DNA from: an uncultured Saprospirales bacterium | GTDB lineage: Bacteria; Bacteroidota; Bacteroidia; Chitinophagales; JADIYW01 | NCBI GenBank assembly: GCA_938008535.1 | Contig: CALLKF010000164.1 | Coordinates: 10,409 to 74,408, forward strand | DNA length: 64,000 nt | Reading direction: 5' to 3' | Shown: piece after piece, positions 61,546 to 64,000 of the stretch | Numbering within the stretch: the stretch's first letter is position 1 | Layout: each line of letters begins with the position of its first letter | Position numbers and translations under genes: made by a program | The notes under the pieces: model-generated | Told to the model about the DNA's origin: nothing | Seen by the model: only the letters and a program-made list of their open reading frames with translations | Databases searched by the model: none

Positions 61546-61779
61546 ATGAATTTACTCAAACAAATACTCATCTTTCCATTTATAGTTTTAATAAAAGCAT
61601 ATAAAGCAGTGCTTTCACCGCATTTGGGTGCCAATAAATGTCGTTACCAACCTTCGTGTTCTACTTATGCAATCGAAGCGTTACAAAAACATGGCTTGTT
61701 TAAAGGTGGATATTTAGCTGCAAAACGTATTTTATCATGTCATCCTTATGGTGGTTCTGGATATGATCCTGTTCCTTAA
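61546..61779 (+). CDS. yidD: Membrane protein insertion efficiency factor
   Basis: 77 residues from Met at 61546 (MNLLKQILIFPFIVLIKAYK); an ATG 36 nt upstream is in frame and overlaps rnpA, so it could be used. The YidD signature is complete: LSPHLGANKCRYQPSCSTYAIEALQKHGLFKGGYLAAKRILSCHPYGGSGYDPVP, with three Cys. It helps YidC insert inner-membrane proteins. Neighbours rpmH and rnpA are the classical context; yidC itself is not seen here. Confidence 0.93.
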   Translation: MNLLKQILIFPFIVLIKAYKAVLSPHLGANKCRYQPSCSTYAIEALQKHGLFKGGYLAAKRILSCHPYGGSGYDPVP

Positions 61780-61846
61780 TTATTTTTAACCATTGTAGTA
61801 AACTAATTTTAGTAGTTTTATTGTTTAGATAAATAAATTAGATTTT

Positions 61847-63331
61847 ATGAAGAAGCTGTTCACCATTTTATGTTTATGTTTAATATTAAACACACAGGCT
61901 GCCGACAAAGACCGCTATTTTGAGATTGCCAAAAATATGGAATTATTTACGCAACTCTACAAAGAATTGAACACGTATTACGTTGATGATATTGATCCAA
62001 ATAAATTAATGACAGATGGTATCAATAAAATGTTGGATGGTTTAGATCCGTTTACCAATTATATTACTGGCGCCGATTTGGATGAATATCAATTACAAAC
62101 TACTGGTAAATATGGTGGTATTGGCGCACGTATCTCAAAAATTGGCGACTATGTTTTTATTACTGATCCATATGAAGGATTTCCTGCACAAAAAGCTGGT
62201 TTAGAAGCTGGTGATGCCATTTTAGAAATTGATGGAAAGGTAGCTACGAAATATAATTCAGATGAAGTAAGCCAATTATTAAAAGGTGAACCTGGTACAA
62301 AAATTACTGTAAAAGTGCGTAAGGCAATTAGTAATCAAGAAAAGACAATTGTATTTAATCGCGAAGAAATAAAAATTAGCAACGTTCCATATTTTGGTAT
62401 GGTAAACAATAATGTTGGATATATAAAGCTCGACATGTTTGCAGATGATGCATCTGTTGAAGTACAAAATGCATTGAAAGAATTAAAGAAAAACCCAAAT
62501 TTAAAAAGTGTAATCTTGGATTTACGTGGAAATGGTGGTGGTTTACTAAACGAAGCAATCAATATCTGCAATACTTTTGTGGACAAAGGCACCAACATTG
62601 TAAATACAAAAGGAAAAATTGCAGAATCTAACATGAATTACACTACAACTGGTAAACCAATCGACACAGAAATTCCTTTAGCAATACTTACTGACGGCGG
62701 CTCTGCTTCTGCATCCGAAATTGTTTCTGGTTCTATGCAAGATTTAGACAGAGGCATCGTAATTGGACAAAATACATACGGCAAAGGATTGGTTCAAATT
62801 ACCAAACCAGTTGCTTATAAATCGAAATTAAAAGTAACAGTCTCTAAATATTATATTCCAAGTGGAAGATGTATTCAACGAATTGATTATTCGCACCGAA
62901 GTGCAAATGGTGTTGCCAGTGCATTAGCTGATTCTTTACGACAAACTTTCAAAACTAAAAATGGTAGAATTGTGAAAGATGGCGCAGGCATTGAACCAGA
63001 TATTAAAACAGTTGATGAAAAAATAGCACCAATTACCATTGCATTATACAATAATAATCATGTCTTCGATTTCGCCAACAAATACAAATACAATCACAAA
63101 GAATTAAGAGATGGTGCAAAATTTACTATGAACGATGAAGAATATACTGCATTTACAGATTTTATAAAAGGCAAAGAATATGAGTATACAACAGCAACAG
63201 AAAATGAATTGGCTGCTCTAAAAAAATCAACCAAAGATGATGAACTTTCTGAAGATGTAAATAAAGCAATTACCGATTTAGAAACTAAAATAAAACACGA
63301 TAAAAGCAAAGACATCATCAAATACAAATCG
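61847..63331 (+). CDS. S41-family C-terminal processing peptidase (CtpA/Prc-like), truncated by a probable assembly chimera
   Basis: From ATG 61847 (signal peptide about 1-18, ending TQAADK), the protein has an N-terminal helical region, a PDZ domain (GGIGARISKIGDYVFITDPYEG...AGLEAGDAILEIDG, about 88-150) and the S41 protease core. GGSASASEI (Ser near 286-290) carries the nucleophile, and NTYGKGLVQ (Lys near 311-313) the general base. It would process C-termini of periplasmic proteins. The normal C-terminal helices (…LETKIKHDKSKDIIKYKS…) are cut at about 63308-63331, where the same frame runs into IMP dehydrogenase. A genuine stop for this gene is not in the window. Confidence 0.88.
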
Positions 63332-64000
63332 AGACCCAATTCCTGCAAAGACAAACTGGGCAGGCTGAGGGTTGCCGCTGCTGTGGGGGTTACACCTGAT
63401 ATGCTCGACAGGGTTAGTGCTTTGGTAAATGCCGGAGTTGATGCCATTGTGATTGACACAGCACACGGGCACTCGAAAGGCGTGCTGAATGCGCTTACGC
63501 AAACCAAAAAAACATTCCCCGACCTCGACATCGTGGTTGGAAACATTGCCACCGCGGCAGCAGCAAAAGCACTGGTGAAAGCCGGCGCCGATGCAGTAAA
63601 AGTTGGCATCGGACCAGGTTCGATTTGTACTACCAGGGTGGTTGCAGGTGTTGGGGTGCCCCAGTTGACGGCGGTAATGGAAGTCGCTGCAGCACTTAAA
63701 GGCACAGGCGTACCCGTAATTGCCGACGGAGGAATCAGATTCACAGGTGATGTTCCCAAGGCAATAGCAGCAGGAGCACATTGTATTATGGCCGGCTCCC
63801 TTTTTGCCGGAGTAGAAGAATCACCGGGGGAAACGATCATTTACGAAGGACGTAAGTATAAGGTAATCAGGGGCATGGGGTCAATTGAAGCCATGAAAGA
63901 GGGTTCAAAAGACCGGTATTTCCAGGATGCTGAAGATGATATTAAGAAATTGGTTCCTGAAGGAAGTGTGGGACGGGTGCCTTACAAAGGAACTCTGGCT
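63308..64000 (+). CDS. guaB: IMP dehydrogenase, internal fragment, no native start
   Basis: In frame with the S41 protease but of a different protein. RPNSCKDKLGRLRVAAAVGVTPDML, DTAHGHSKGVLNAL, VGNIATAAAAKALVKAGADAVKVGIGPGSICTTRVVAGVGVPQLTA (catalytic Cys in GSICTT), VIADGGIRFTGDVPKAIAAGA and VIRGMGSIEAMKEGSKDRYFQD are hallmarks of GuaB, which oxidises IMP to XMP in guanine nucleotide synthesis. The first part of the TIM barrel and the CBS pair are absent, and the fragment runs off the window. GC content jumps (36 of 60 bases at 63361-63420 against 16 of 60 at 63241-63300), so it most likely comes from another genome. Confidence 0.92.

Noticed and set aside
63094..63840. A 248-residue open frame on the minus strand
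   Set aside because: It crosses the protease/guaB join and is antisense to both real coding regions. Its Ala/Pro/Thr-rich composition is what the complement of high-GC guaB codons gives.
61847..64000. A genuine protease-IMP dehydrogenase fusion protein
   Set aside because: The guaB part lacks its N-terminal barrel strands, the protease lacks its usual end, GC changes sharply at the join and the join lies at a string shared by both families. Misassembly is simpler.
1..64000. CRISPR arrays, insertion sequences or prophage genes
   Set aside because: I found no regularly spaced repeats with unique spacers, no transposase or integrase frames and no phage structural genes.

Overview
The window looks like a chromosomal contig from a low-GC member of the Bacteroidota. 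Several things point there: a type IX secretion (gliding-motility type) C-terminal sorting domain, TAnnTTTG promoter boxes, a CarB without its C-terminal allosteric domain, BatA/VWA, DUF3127, DUF4126 and DUF4920 proteins, a eukaryote-like class Ia ribonucleotide reductase and the rpmH-rnpA-yidD order. I see no insertion sequence, prophage or CRISPR array; almost everything is housekeeping or core metabolism.

Layout. Positions 1-5095 hold a cell-surface block on the minus strand: a cut-off PhoD-like phosphatase and a large PKD-repeat secreted protein. Next come carB (5245-8061), DinB-type and cyclophilin genes, an omega-amidase, a FadH-type dienoyl-CoA reductase, a BatA/VWA membrane protein, a dihydroorotase homologue that has lost most metal ligands, a glycosyltransferase and phenylalanine hydroxylase (to about 19.0 kb). 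Region 19.0-20.9 kb is the most accessory-looking part: two related CAGAG-type repeat elements around a 51-residue basic ORF, a flavin reductase and a ParE-type toxin-antitoxin pair. From 20.9 to 31.3 kb a long minus-strand run carries a 3-ketosphinganine-reductase-like operon, three adjacent tRNA-maturation genes (miaA, cca, tsaC/sua5), a glycosyltransferase and dapD. tRNA-Lys(TTT) lies at 32.46 kb. A tyrosine-degradation cluster (fahA, a MarR regulator, hppD, hmgA) occupies 35.0-39.7 kb and connects functionally with phhA at 18.3 kb. After gdh, two tandem acyltransferases, rnhB and dtd come nrdB-nrdA (43.9-47.5 kb) and a YeeE/YedE pair with a rhodanese. From 52.7 to 61.8 kb there are a metal-dependent hydrolase, a dihaem cytochrome, a Tim44-like zinc-ribbon protein, serS, rho, rpmH, rnpA and yidD.

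The most interesting signal is at 50167-50461. It is a self-contained non-coding transcription unit with a textbook Bacteroidota promoter (TTTG, 20 bp, TATCTTTG), a 155-nt RNA that folds as a class II (Leu-like) tRNA with a GUC anticodon loop but an 86-nt variable region, and a perfect 10-bp intrinsic terminator. I do not recognise it as a standard tRNA or tmRNA.

Two further points affect how the window should be read. First, the S41 protease gene starting at 61847 runs in frame into an IMP dehydrogenase (guaB) gene at about 63308-63331, with an abrupt rise in GC. This is most likely an assembly chimera across a short shared string, so the last ~670 bases probably belong to another organism. 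Second, rnpA has no ATG, GTG or TTG in frame ahead of its conserved N-terminus.
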